From positions 1-56,866 of the forward strand of contig CALIKX010000013.1 of NCBI GenBank assembly GCA_938017905.1: a stretch of 56,866 nucleotides of DNA, in the 5' to 3' direction. Within the stretch, counting starts at the first letter, position 1. Every line of letters starts with the position of its first letter. The translations under genes and the position numbers were made by a program. The notes below the pieces were generated by a model. It was not told the origin of the DNA, made no database searches, and was given only the letters and a program-made list of their open reading frames with translations. Of this stretch, positions 1 through 8,293 are shown piece after piece. Source of the DNA: an uncultured Thermoleophilia bacterium (GTDB lineage Bacteria > Actinomycetota > Thermoleophilia > Miltoncostaeales > Miltoncostaeaceae).

Positions 1-2
1 GC

Positions 3-590
3 GGCTGGCGCGACTACCAGCAGACGGGCGCGACGAGCGGCGTGGCCCTGCCCCCCGGCCTTCGCCAGGCCGATCGGCTGCCCGCGCCCATCTTCACCCC
101 GGCGTCGAAAGCCGACGTGGGCGACCACGACGAGAACATCACGATGGACGACGTGGTGGCCACGGTGGGGCCGGAGCTCGCGGCCGAGATGGAGCGGGTG
201 TCGCTGGCGGTCTACGAGCGGGCGGCGGCTGACTGCGCCGCGGCGGGGATCATCCTGGCCGACACCAAGTTCGAACTGGGGACGACCCCCTCGAAGGGGT
301 CGGGCCCAGTGGGTGACGTCCGGACCACGCTCACCCTGGGGGATGAGGTGTGCACGCCCGACTCCTCGCGCTTCTGGCCCGCCGACACCTGGGCGCCGGG
401 CACCAGCCCGCCCAGCTTCGACAAGCAGTACGTGCGCGACTGGCTGGATGCGAGCGGGTGGGATCACTCGCCGCCCGGCCCGGAACTGCCGCCCGACGTG
501 GTGGCCGGCACCCGGGAGCGGTACGTGGATGCATACGAGCGCATCACCGGCCGCTCGTTCGACCAATGGCTCAAGGAGGCCGCTGAATGA
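3..590 (+). CDS. purC: SAICAR synthetase, C-terminal part (cut by window edge)
   Basis: Phosphoribosylaminoimidazole-succinocarboxamide synthase joins aspartate to CAIR using ATP in purine synthesis. Only the last 195 or so residues are present and the frame is open to the left edge, so the start lies outside the window. The family signature is clear: GWRDYQQTG near the edge, then LPPGL, the PIFTPASKAD segment and GDHDENI, which belongs to the substrate and ATP site. The C-terminal half carries the PSFDKQYVRDWL and PPELP-like region typical of the end of PurC. The stop overlaps the purS start as ATGA, and AAGGAGG at 573-579 in its last codons serves purS. It is the first visible gene of a pur operon. 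Confidence 0.93.
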   Translation, partial: GWRDYQQTGATSGVALPPGLRQADRLPAPIFTPASKADVGDHDENITMDDVVATVGPELAAEMERVSLAVYERAAADCAAAGIILADTKFELGTTPSKGSGPVGDVRTTLTLGDEVCTPDSSRFWPADTWAPGTSPPSFDKQYVRDWLDASGWDHSPPGPELPPDVVAGTRERYVDAYERITGRSFDQWLKEAAE

Positions 591-823
591 CCCTGGTCGT
601 CGTCACCGTCATGCCCAAGAAGGGCGTGCTTGATCCCCAGGGGCAGGCGGTGCAGGGCGCCCTTGCGCACATGGGGTTCGGGGACGTCAGCGACGTGCGC
701 GTGGGCAAGCGCATCGAGTTGGAGATCGCCGGGCACGATCCGGCCGGGCAGGCCACGAAGATGTGCGAGGACCTCCTCGCCAACCAGTTGATCGAGGACT
801 TCCACGTGGAGGTACCCGGGTGA
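587..823 (+). CDS. purS: FGAM synthase subunit PurS
   Basis: PurS is the small structural subunit of formylglycinamidine ribonucleotide synthase; it bridges PurQ and the small form of PurL. The 78-residue product has normal length for the family and the expected alternating strand pattern: an N-terminal VTVMPKKGVLDPQG segment, the DVRVGKRIELEI strand, and a final helix followed by FHVEVP. The ATG at 587 overlaps the purC stop by ATGA and has AAGGAGG seven bases upstream. The end overlaps purQ by GTGA, so purS, purQ and purL are probably made in matched amounts. Confidence 0.95.
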   Translation: MTLVVVTVMPKKGVLDPQGQAVQGALAHMGFGDVSDVRVGKRIELEIAGHDPAGQATKMCEDLLANQLIEDFHVEVPG

Positions 824-1464
824 GCGCCACCCGCGTGGCGGTGCTGCGGTTCCCCGGAACGCTCGACTACGAGAGCGCCGCCCGCGCCGTGGAGGGCGTC
901 GGCGGCGAGCCGGTGTACGCACATCACGAGGACACCGCGCTGCCGGAGGGCACGGGTGCCGTGGTGATCCCGGGCGGCTTCAGCTACGGCGACCACCTGC
1001 GGCCGGGCGCCCTTGCCAGCCGCACGCCCATCATGAGCGCCGTGCGGGCGCACGCCGCGGATGGCGGCAAGGTGCTGGGCATCTGCAACGGCTTCCAGAT
1101 CCTGTGCGAGAGCGGGTTGCTGCCGGGGGTGCTGCGGCCCAATGCCTCGCTGTCGTTCATCTGCCGGCAGGCCGACCTGCAGGTGGCCGACTCCGGCACG
1201 CCGTGGACCGGCGGGCGCGACGAGGGCGAGGTGCTGTCGATCCCCTTCAAGCACCATGACGGCGCGTGGTTCGGCGACCCGGGCGAGGCGCGCGTGGTGC
1301 TGCGCTACGCGGGCGAGAACCCCAATGGCAGCATCGACAAGGTCGCGGGAATCTCGAACCTCGGGGGCAACGTGATGGGCCTTATGCCGCACCCCGAGGA
1401 GGCCCAGGAGCCGCTGCTGGGCTCCGTGGATGGCCGCGTGCTCTTCGCGGCGCTGCTGTCATGA
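820..1464 (+). CDS. purQ: FGAM synthase glutaminase subunit PurQ
   Basis: PurQ is the class I glutamine amidotransferase that supplies ammonia to PurL. The product is 214 residues from GTG 820. I prefer this start because it forms the GTGA overlap with purS, has GGAGG at 808-812, and gives the usual beginning VAVLRFPGT. The nucleophile elbow GICNGFQ puts the catalytic Cys near residue 89, and the HPEEAQEP motif near the C-terminus supplies the His and Glu of the triad. The oxyanion strand VVIPGGFSYGD is also present. The gene overlaps purL by ATGA. Confidence 0.95.
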   Translation: MSATRVAVLRFPGTLDYESAARAVEGVGGEPVYAHHEDTALPEGTGAVVIPGGFSYGDHLRPGALASRTPIMSAVRAHAADGGKVLGICNGFQILCESGLLPGVLRPNASLSFICRQADLQVADSGTPWTGGRDEGEVLSIPFKHHDGAWFGDPGEARVVLRYAGENPNGSIDKVAGISNLGGNVMGLMPHPEEAQEPLLGSVDGRVLFAALLS

Positions 1465-3659
1465 GCGACGCCGCGAAGGACGACGTGCCGCTGCACCGCA
1501 CCCTCGGGCTCACCGATGCCGAGGCCGCGCGCATCGTGGCGCTGATGGGGCGCGAGCCCACCGACCCCGAGCTCGTGATGTTCAGCCTCATGTGGAGCGA
1601 GCACTGCTCGTACAAGCACAGCAAGCCACTGCTCTCGGGCTTCCCCACCACCGGGCCGCGGGTGGTGATGGGCCCCGGCGAAAACGCCGGCGCCGTGGAC
1701 GTGGGCGACGGCCTGGCCATCGTGTTCAAGGTGGAGAGCCATAACCACCCGAGTGCCGTGGAGCCGTTCCAGGGCGCCGCCACCGGCGTGGGCGGGATCG
1801 TGCGCGACATCATCGCCGTGGGCGCGAAGCCCATCGCCCTGCTGGACAGCCTGCGCTTCGGCACCCTCGATTCGGCGCGCAGCAGGTTCCTGTTCCGGCG
1901 CGCCGTGGAGGGGATCGGCCACTACGGCAACTGCATCGGCATCCCCAACGTGGGCGGCGAGGTGCAGTTCGACGAGCGCTACGAGGACTCGTGCCTGGTC
2001 AACGCCATGTGCGTGGGGGTGGTGCCGCAGGACCGCATCCTGTCGTGCGCAGCGCGCGGCGTGGGCAACCGCCTTGTGCTTATCGGAAACCGCACGGGCC
2101 GGGACGGCATCGGCGGCGCCAGCGTGCTGGCCAGCGCCGAACTGGGCGACGACGATGCCGACAAGCGGCCCAGCGTGCAGGTGGGCGACCCGTTCACCGA
2201 GCGCAAGCTGATGGACCTGTGCCTCGCCATGAGCGAGGCCGGACTGCTGGTGGCGCTGCAGGACCTGGGCGCCGCGGGACTCACCAGCGCGGCCAGCGAG
2301 ATGGCCAGCCGTGGGGGCGTGGGACTGTCGATCGACCTGGACCGCGTTCCGCTGCGCGAGGAGGGAATGGCGCCGGGCGAGGTGCTGGTGAGCGAGAGCC
2401 AGGAGCGGATGCTGGCGATCGTGGAGCCCGCGCAGATGGACGCCGTGGTGGCGATGGCGCGCAGGCACGAGCTCGACGCCACCGACATCGGGGAGGTGAC
2501 GGACACGGGTGAGCTGGAGGCGCTGTGGCGCGGCGAGGAGGTCGTGCGCATCCCGTCCCTGTACCTCACCGACGACGTCCCGTTCTGCGAGGTGCCGCGT
2601 GATCCTGCGCCCACCCCGGAGGCCATCGACCTGTCGTCCGTGCCCGAGCCCGACGATCTCGGCCGCGCATGGCTGGACCTGACGGCCGACCCCAACGTGG
2701 CCAGCAAGCGATGGGTGTTCGAGCAGTACGACCAGCTGGTGGGTGCGAACACCATGCGCCGGCCCGGGGGTGACGCCGGCGTGGTGAGGATTCCCGGCAC
2801 GGACCGGGCAATCGCCGTCACGCTCGACTGCGCCGAGTGGCTGACCGAGCTCAGCCCGTATGACGGCGGCATGGCGTCGGTGCTCGAGGCCGCGCGCAAC
2901 GTGGCCTGCACGGGCGCCGTACCCATCGCCGCCACCGACTGCCTGAACTACGCCAACCCCGAGAAGGGCAGCACCGGGTGGCGCCTGGCCGAGAGCATTC
3001 GCGGCATGGCCGATGCCCTCACCGCCATCGGCGCACCGATCGTGTCGGGCAACGTCTCGCTGTACAACGAGAGCCCGCGCGGGCCCATCTATCCCACGCC
3101 GGTCGTCGGCGTGGTGGGGCTGCTGGACGATGCATCCACCAGCATCGGCACGGCCTTCGCCCGCCACGACGACGCCATCCTGCTCATCGGCTACGGCGAG
3201 CCGCGCGTGGATGCCAGCCGCTACCTGGGCAGGTGCGCGGGCAGCCCGCCGCCGCCCGATCCGGACGCGGATGCCGCGCTGTACCGCCTACTCGCCACGT
3301 GCGCGCGCGAACGCCTGCTGGCGAGCGCGCACGACATCAGCGAGGGCGGGCTGGCCGTCGCGCTCGCGGAGAGCGCGATCGCGGGCGGCATCGGTGCGGG
3401 CGTGGCCGTGTCGGCGGGGCGCCGTGCCGACGAGGCCATGTTTGGCGAGGGCGGCGGCCGGGTGATCGCCTCGTGCCACCCGGCCCAGGTGGCCGCAGTC
3501 AGCGCCCTCGCGGGCGATGGCGTCCACGTCACGCAGATCGGCGCGGTGGGAGGGGATGACGTGGTCATCGACGCCGGCGGATCCGTCGCACGGGTGCCGC
3601 TTCGCGATCTGGCCCAGGTGTGGGAAGGTTCGGTTCCGGCGGCGCTGGAGGCGCAGTGA
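1461..3659 (+). CDS. purL: FGAM synthase synthetase subunit PurL (small form)
   Basis: PurL converts FGAR to FGAM with ATP and ammonia from PurQ. At 732 residues it is the small form that needs PurS and PurQ, and both are encoded just upstream. Visible motifs include the N-terminal EHCSYKHS segment around residues 47-54 with the active-site His, VESHNHPSAVEPF, GGIVRDI, and LGAAGLTSAASEM; the second AIRS-like half follows after residue 420 with SPYDGGMASVLEAARN and ISEGGLAVALAE. Much longer in-frame extensions exist upstream, but they lie over purQ; ATG 1461 makes the ATGA overlap. Confidence 0.96.
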   Translation: MSDAAKDDVPLHRTLGLTDAEAARIVALMGREPTDPELVMFSLMWSEHCSYKHSKPLLSGFPTTGPRVVMGPGENAGAVDVGDGLAIVFKVESHNHPSAVEPFQGAATGVGGIVRDIIAVGAKPIALLDSLRFGTLDSARSRFLFRRAVEGIGHYGNCIGIPNVGGEVQFDERYEDSCLVNAMCVGVVPQDRILSCAARGVGNRLVLIGNRTGRDGIGGASVLASAELGDDDADKRPSVQVGDPFTERKLMDLCLAMSEAGLLVALQDLGAAGLTSAASEMASRGGVGLSIDLDRVPLREEGMAPGEVLVSESQERMLAIVEPAQMDAVVAMARRHELDATDIGEVTDTGELEALWRGEEVVRIPSLYLTDDVPFCEVPRDPAPTPEAIDLSSVPEPDDLGRAWLDLTADPNVASKRWVFEQYDQLVGANTMRRPGGDAGVVRIPGTDRAIAVTLDCAEWLTELSPYDGGMASVLEAARNVACTGAVPIAATDCLNYANPEKGSTGWRLAESIRGMADALTAIGAPIVSGNVSLYNESPRGPIYPTPVVGVVGLLDDASTSIGTAFARHDDAILLIGYGEPRVDASRYLGRCAGSPPPPDPDADAALYRLLATCARERLLASAHDISEGGLAVALAESAIAGGIGAGVAVSAGRRADEAMFGEGGGRVIASCHPAQVAAVSALAGDGVHVTQIGAVGGDDVVIDAGGSVARVPLRDLAQVWEGSVPAALEAQ

Positions 3660-5071
3660 GCGACCACCCCAAGGAGGAGTGCGGCGTGTTCGGCGTGGCC
3701 GCGCCGGGCCGCGATGTCGCACGCCTGTGCTTCTTCGGTCTGCACGCACTGCAGCACCGCGGGCAGGAGAGCGCCGGAATCGCCGTGAGCGACGGCACGC
3801 ACGTGATGGTGCAGCGCGAGCTGGGCCTGGTGTCGTCGGTGTTCGACGAGCCCGCACTGCGCAGCCTGACCGGCAACAGCGCGATCGGCCACGTGCGCTA
3901 CTCCACCACCGGCAAGAACAAGTGGGACAACGCGCAGCCCGTGGCGCTGCCGCGCGGCGACGGCCTGGTGGCCCTGGGCCACAACGGCAACCTGACCAAC
4001 AGCGATGCCCTGCGCCGGCGGGTGACCGACCTGGGGCATGAACTCCGGGCCACGACCGACAGCGAGCTCATCACCGCGCTGCTGGCCCACGAGCCGGGCA
4101 GCCTGCTGGACGCCGTGTGCAACGTGATGCCGCTGCTTCAGGGCGCCTACTCCATCGTGGCACTCACCGAGGACGAGCTGGTGGCGTTCCGCGACCCCAA
4201 CGGCGTGCGCCCGCTCGTGCTCGGCCGCATCGACGGCGGGTGGGTGGTGGCCAGCGAGACCTGCGCCCTCGACCAGGTGGGCGCCGAGTTCGACCGCGAG
4301 GTGCGCCCGGGCGAGGCCGTGCGGCTCACGCCCGATGGCACCGAGGGGCGCCAGGCCATGCCCCCCACCTCCCGCGCGCTCTGCATCTTCGAGGCCATCT
4401 ACTTCGCGCGCCCCGACAGCATCATCGACGGCCAGGCCGTGTGGCAGGCACGCCACGACATGGGGGTGCAGCTGGCGCGCGAGAGCACGCCGGGCGCCGA
4501 CCTGGTGGTGGGGTTGCCGGACTCGGGCACGCCTGCCGCCATCGGGTTCGCCAACGAGAGCGGGGTGCCGTTCTCCGAGGCCGTGGTGCGCAACCGCTAC
4601 GTGGGGCGCTCGTTCATCCAGCCCGACCAGGAACTGCGCGCCACCGGCGTGCGCCTGAAGTTCAACCCGCTGGAGTCGGTCATCCGGGGCAAGCGGCTGG
4701 TGGTGGTGGACGACAGCATCGTCCGGGGCACCACCACGCGGCGCACCGTGCAGATGCTTAAGGACGCCGGCGCCCTGGAGGTGCACCTGCGCATCTCGTC
4801 ACCGCCCATCACCTGGCCGTGCTTCTACGGCATCGACATGGCCGACCGCGACGAGCTGATCGCTGTGGGGCAGGACGAGCCGGGCATCGCGGCGGCGGTG
4901 GGCGCCGACTCGCTGCACTACCTCACGCTGGAGGGGCTGCAGCGCGCGATGGGCCGACCGGCCGACGGCTACTGCCGTGCGTGCTTCACGGGCGACTACC
5001 CCATCCCGGTGCCCGACGCCTCCGGCAAGGAGCGGTTCGAGGCCGGCGCCGGCGCCGCACCCAGCCGGTAG
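3656..5071 (+). CDS. purF: amidophosphoribosyltransferase
   Basis: PurF commits PRPP to purine synthesis by transferring ammonia from glutamine. The 471-residue product starts at GTG 3656, overlapping the purL stop as GTGA with GGAGG at 3647-3651. An eight-residue propeptide precedes Cys9 (EECGVFGV), the N-terminal nucleophile after processing. The N-terminal Ntn domain is followed by a phosphoribosyltransferase domain with VVVDDSIVRGTT. CFYGIDM and CRACFTGDYP carry cysteines like those of the iron-sulfur PurF of Bacillus, so this is probably the 4Fe-4S form. Its stop codon TAG is also the first half of a candidate promoter for purM. Confidence 0.96.
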   Translation: MSDHPKEECGVFGVAAPGRDVARLCFFGLHALQHRGQESAGIAVSDGTHVMVQRELGLVSSVFDEPALRSLTGNSAIGHVRYSTTGKNKWDNAQPVALPRGDGLVALGHNGNLTNSDALRRRVTDLGHELRATTDSELITALLAHEPGSLLDAVCNVMPLLQGAYSIVALTEDELVAFRDPNGVRPLVLGRIDGGWVVASETCALDQVGAEFDREVRPGEAVRLTPDGTEGRQAMPPTSRALCIFEAIYFARPDSIIDGQAVWQARHDMGVQLARESTPGADLVVGLPDSGTPAAIGFANESGVPFSEAVVRNRYVGRSFIQPDQELRATGVRLKFNPLESVIRGKRLVVVDDSIVRGTTTRRTVQMLKDAGALEVHLRISSPPITWPCFYGIDMADRDELIAVGQDEPGIAAAVGADSLHYLTLEGLQRAMGRPADGYCRACFTGDYPIPVPDASGKERFEAGAGAAPSR

Positions 5072-5074
5072 CCT
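5069..5074 (+). promoter_or_regulatory. candidate -10 box of an internal purM promoter
   Basis: TAGCCT ends 7 nt before the purM GTG. The first three bases are the purF stop codon. There is no Shine-Dalgarno sequence between it and the start, so a transcript from here would be leaderless. The call rests on position and on the many equal arrangements in this window. Confidence 0.5.
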
Positions 5075-5080
5075 GCCCCC

Positions 5081-6046
5081 GTGGCCGAGGGGGGAATCTC
5101 GTACGACGACGCGGGCGTCAACCTGGACGCCGCGCGGGCGCTGACCCAGGGCATCCGCGACCTGGTGCACGGGGGCACCACGGGATTCGCCGGCACGTTG
5201 CCCATGCCCCCCATGCGCGACCCGGTTCTGGTGGCCTGCACGGACGGCGTGGGCACCAAGGTGCTGCTGGCACGGCAGATGGGCGACATCTCCGGACTGG
5301 GCCAGGACCTGGTGGCCATGAGCGTCAACGACCTGGTGTGCTCGGGCGCGACGCCCCTGTTCTTCCTGGACTACCTGGCGGTGGGACGCCTGGACCCGGG
5401 CGAGGCCACGCAGATCGTCCAGGCGGTGCGCGGTGCCTGCCTCGACAGCGGGTGCGTGCTGCTGGGCGGTGAGACCGCCGAGATGCCGGGCCTGTACGCC
5501 GACGGGCACTTCGACATGGCCGGGTTCGCCGTGGGGGCCGTGGAGCGCGCCGAGATGCTGGGCCCCGAGCGGGTGGTGGACGGCGATGTCATCGTGGGCA
5601 TCGAGAGCAGTGGAATCCACAGCAACGGGTACTCCCTGGTGCGCAAGCTCGTGGACGACGGCGCGATCACGGCGGACCCATCGCTGCTCGACCCCACGCG
5701 CCTGTACCCGGAGGACATCCACGCGCTCCGTTCGTCGGGGGTGGAGATCCACGCCGCGGCCCACATCACGGGCGGGGGCCTGCCCGAGAACCTGCCGCGT
5801 GCGATTCCGGACGGCCTGCGCCCGGTGCTGCGGCGGGGCTCCTGGCCCCAGGCCCCGGCCATCGCGCACGTGCTGGCAGCGGGCGCCGTGGACGACGACT
5901 CCGCGTGGGACACCTTCAACATGGGGCTCGGCATGTGCCTGGTGATGCCGCACGCGGCGGCCGACCGGGCGCTGTCCATGGTGCGCGGCAGCCATGTGGT
6001 GGGCCGCGTGGAGCCGGGGCCGCCTGGCCTGGCCTGGGAGGTGTGA
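5081..6046 (+). CDS. purM: AIR synthetase (FGAM cyclo-ligase)
   Basis: PurM closes the imidazole ring, turning FGAM into AIR with ATP. The product is 321 residues, slightly short of the usual 340-350 but complete: ISYDDAGVNLDAA at the N-terminus, the DGVGTK loop near residue 50, SVNDLVCSGATPLFFLDY, GGETAEMPG near 130, and IHSNGYSLVRK. The HITGGGLPENLPR and FNMGLGMCLV segments of the C-terminal half are intact. The GTG start follows purF by 9 nt, lacks a good ribosome-binding site, and sits behind TAGCCT. The stop overlaps purN as TGATG. Confidence 0.95.
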   Translation: MAEGGISYDDAGVNLDAARALTQGIRDLVHGGTTGFAGTLPMPPMRDPVLVACTDGVGTKVLLARQMGDISGLGQDLVAMSVNDLVCSGATPLFFLDYLAVGRLDPGEATQIVQAVRGACLDSGCVLLGGETAEMPGLYADGHFDMAGFAVGAVERAEMLGPERVVDGDVIVGIESSGIHSNGYSLVRKLVDDGAITADPSLLDPTRLYPEDIHALRSSGVEIHAAAHITGGGLPENLPRAIPDGLRPVLRRGSWPQAPAIAHVLAAGAVDDDSAWDTFNMGLGMCLVMPHAAADRALSMVRGSHVVGRVEPGPPGLAWEV

Positions 6047-6675
6047 TGTACCGCGTGGCCGTGATGGTCTCGGGGACGGGATCGAACCTGCAGGCGCTGA
6101 TCGACAACGTCCACCGCAACGACAAGGTGGACGCGCAGATCGTGATGGTGGTGTGCTCGAAGGAGGACGCCCCGGCGATCGCACGGGCCCGCGAGGCAGG
6201 CATCCGCGCCGAGGTGGTGACGCTCCACGCCCACGGCGGCGACCGCGCCCGTCGCGATGGCGAGGTGGTGCGCCTGCTCCGCCTGGAAGCGCCGGACCTG
6301 GTGGTCATGGCGGGGTGGATGAGCATCGTCACGCCCGTGCTGCTGGATGCCTTCCCTGACCAGGTGATCAACCTTCACCCGTCTCTGCTGCCGGCGTTTC
6401 CCGGGCTGGATGCAATCGGGCAGGCGCTGGACTGGGGCGTGCGCCTCACCGGGGTGACGGTGCACATCGCCGAGGAGGCCGTGGACGGCGGGCCGCCGAT
6501 CCTGCAGGAGCCGGTGCCGGTACTGCACGGTGACACCCGCGATTCACTGGGCGCGCGCATTCACGGGGTGGAGCACCGCCTGCTCAGCCACTGCGTCACG
6601 CTGTACGCGCAGGGGCGCATTCACAGGGATCCGGCGCACCCGCGCCGGATGATCGTCGACGACGGAGGTTCATGA
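6046..6675 (+). CDS. purN: phosphoribosylglycinamide formyltransferase
   Basis: PurN transfers a formyl group from 10-formyl-tetrahydrofolate to GAR. The 209-residue protein starts at ATG 6046, sharing one base with the purM stop. It shows VMVSGTGSNLQALID for phosphate binding, the catalytic-site sequence INLHPSLLPAFPG, and GVTVHIAEEAVDGGPPI with the conserved Asp. The usual order in purine synthesis would put this step before FGAM formation; here it is simply distal in the operon. GGAGGT at 6664-6669, in its last codons, serves purH. Confidence 0.95.
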   Translation: MYRVAVMVSGTGSNLQALIDNVHRNDKVDAQIVMVVCSKEDAPAIARAREAGIRAEVVTLHAHGGDRARRDGEVVRLLRLEAPDLVVMAGWMSIVTPVLLDAFPDQVINLHPSLLPAFPGLDAIGQALDWGVRLTGVTVHIAEEAVDGGPPILQEPVPVLHGDTRDSLGARIHGVEHRLLSHCVTLYAQGRIHRDPAHPRRMIVDDGGS

Positions 6676-6676
6676 G

Positions 6677-8236
6677 GTGGCATCACGCCGCGCACTGCTG
6701 TCGGTATCGGACAAGACCGGGCTGGTGGACCTGGCCCGCGGGCTGGCCGCCGAGGGGGTGCAGCTCATCTCCACGGGCGGCACCGCGCGCACGCTGCGCG
6801 AGGCCGGCCTGGAGGTCACCGACGTGAGCGAGGTGACCGGACACCCCGAGATCATGGGCGGCCGGGTGAAGACGCTGCACCCCAGGGTGCACGGCGGCAT
6901 CCTGGCCAGAAAGGACCACGCGGGCGACGACGCCGACATGACCGCGAACGGCATCGAGGCCATCGACATGGTGGTGGTGAACCTCTACCCCTTTGAGGAG
7001 GCCGCGGCCAGGGAGGGCCTGGGGCGCGCCGACGTGGTGGAGGAGATCGACATCGGCGGCCCGGCGATGGTGCGGGCCTCGGCGAAGAACCACGAGCGCG
7101 TGGCCATCGTGACCGACCCGTCGCAGTACGAGGCCGTGCTGGCCGAGGTGACGGGCGGGGGCTGGGTGGGCGAGACGACCCGGCGCGCGCTGGCCGCCGC
7201 CGCGTTCCGGAAGACGGCCGCCTATGACACCGCCATCGCTGCATGGATGGCGTCCGAGGGCGATGCGGACGAGGACTTCCCCGATCGCTTCACGGTGGGG
7301 TTCCGCAAGGAACTCGAGTGCAGCTACGGGGAGAACCCGCACCAGCGCGGCGCCTACTACTCCCAGGTGGGCGCGCCGCAGCACCTGCTGGGCGGGGTGG
7401 CCGTGCGCCACGGCAAGCCGCTTTCATACAACAACCTGCTGGACGTGGACGCGGCGCGCGGGCTGGTGGCCGAGTTCGACGACCCGGCCGTGGTGATCAT
7501 CAAGCACAACAACCCGTGCGGCGTCAGCCTGGGCGACGACCTGGCATCGGCGTACCTGCGGGCGAAGGCCTGCGACCCGGTGTCGGCATTCGGCGGCGTG
7601 TACGCCGTGAACCGCACGGTAGACCTGGCGCTGGCCGAGCACCTGGCCGAGATGTTCGTGGAGGTGCTGTGGGCACCCGGCTACGACGAGGACGCCTTCG
7701 AGGTGCTTACGCGCAAGCCCAACGTGCGGCTGCTGGAGACGGGCGGGCAGGTGCGGCCGGGCAACCCGGGCGAGCCGGTGTACCGCCGGGTGCTGGGCGG
7801 CGTGCTGGTGCAGGACGCCGACGACGTGCGTGAGGGCCGCGACACGATGGGCGTGGTGACCGAGCGCGCGCCCACCGAGCAGGAGTGGACCGACCTGGTG
7901 TTCGCCTGGAAGGTGGCGAAGCACGTGAAGAGCAATGCGATCGTCTTCGCGAAGGACGGCGCCACCGTGGGGATCGGCGCCGGGCAGATGAGCCGCGTGG
8001 ACTCGGTGCGCATCGCGACCTCGAAGGCCAAGGAGAACGACCTGCCCATCCAGGGCAGCGCCATGGCCAGCGACGCCTTCTTCCCGTTCCCCGATGCCCC
8101 GGTCATGGCCATCGAGGGCGGCGCCACGGCCATCGCCCACCCGGGCGGCTCGATCCGCGACGACGAGGTGATCGAGGCGGTCAACGCCCTGGGCGCGGCC
8201 ATGGTGACCACGGGACACCGGCACTTCCGGCACTAG
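6677..8236 (+). CDS. purH: bifunctional AICAR formyltransferase / IMP cyclohydrolase
   Basis: PurH performs the last two steps to IMP. The 519 residues contain the N-terminal MGS-like cyclohydrolase domain (ALLSVSDKTGLVDLA, STGGTARTL, HPEIMGGRVKTLHP) and the C-terminal formyltransferase domain (GENPHQRGAYY, NNPCGVS, KSNAIVFAKDG). The C-terminus ends in the family-typical RHFRH, so the TAG is the true end. GTG 6677 has GGAGGT seven bases upstream. The next gene lies in the same frame directly behind the stop. Confidence 0.96.
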   Translation: MASRRALLSVSDKTGLVDLARGLAAEGVQLISTGGTARTLREAGLEVTDVSEVTGHPEIMGGRVKTLHPRVHGGILARKDHAGDDADMTANGIEAIDMVVVNLYPFEEAAAREGLGRADVVEEIDIGGPAMVRASAKNHERVAIVTDPSQYEAVLAEVTGGGWVGETTRRALAAAAFRKTAAYDTAIAAWMASEGDADEDFPDRFTVGFRKELECSYGENPHQRGAYYSQVGAPQHLLGGVAVRHGKPLSYNNLLDVDAARGLVAEFDDPAVVIIKHNNPCGVSLGDDLASAYLRAKACDPVSAFGGVYAVNRTVDLALAEHLAEMFVEVLWAPGYDEDAFEVLTRKPNVRLLETGGQVRPGNPGEPVYRRVLGGVLVQDADDVREGRDTMGVVTERAPTEQEWTDLVFAWKVAKHVKSNAIVFAKDGATVGIGAGQMSRVDSVRIATSKAKENDLPIQGSAMASDAFFPFPDAPVMAIEGGATAIAHPGGSIRDDEVIEAVNALGAAMVTTGHRHFRH

Positions 8237-8293
8237 GCGGTTCCCATCTGGGCCGTCGTCATCGGGGCGCTGGCCCTGGCCTGCTGGGCGGGG

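Noticed and set aside
1305-3167. 620-residue open frame on the minus strand opposite purL
   Set aside because: Low-complexity His/Gln/Arg product typical of GC-rich antisense frames; purL is certain here.
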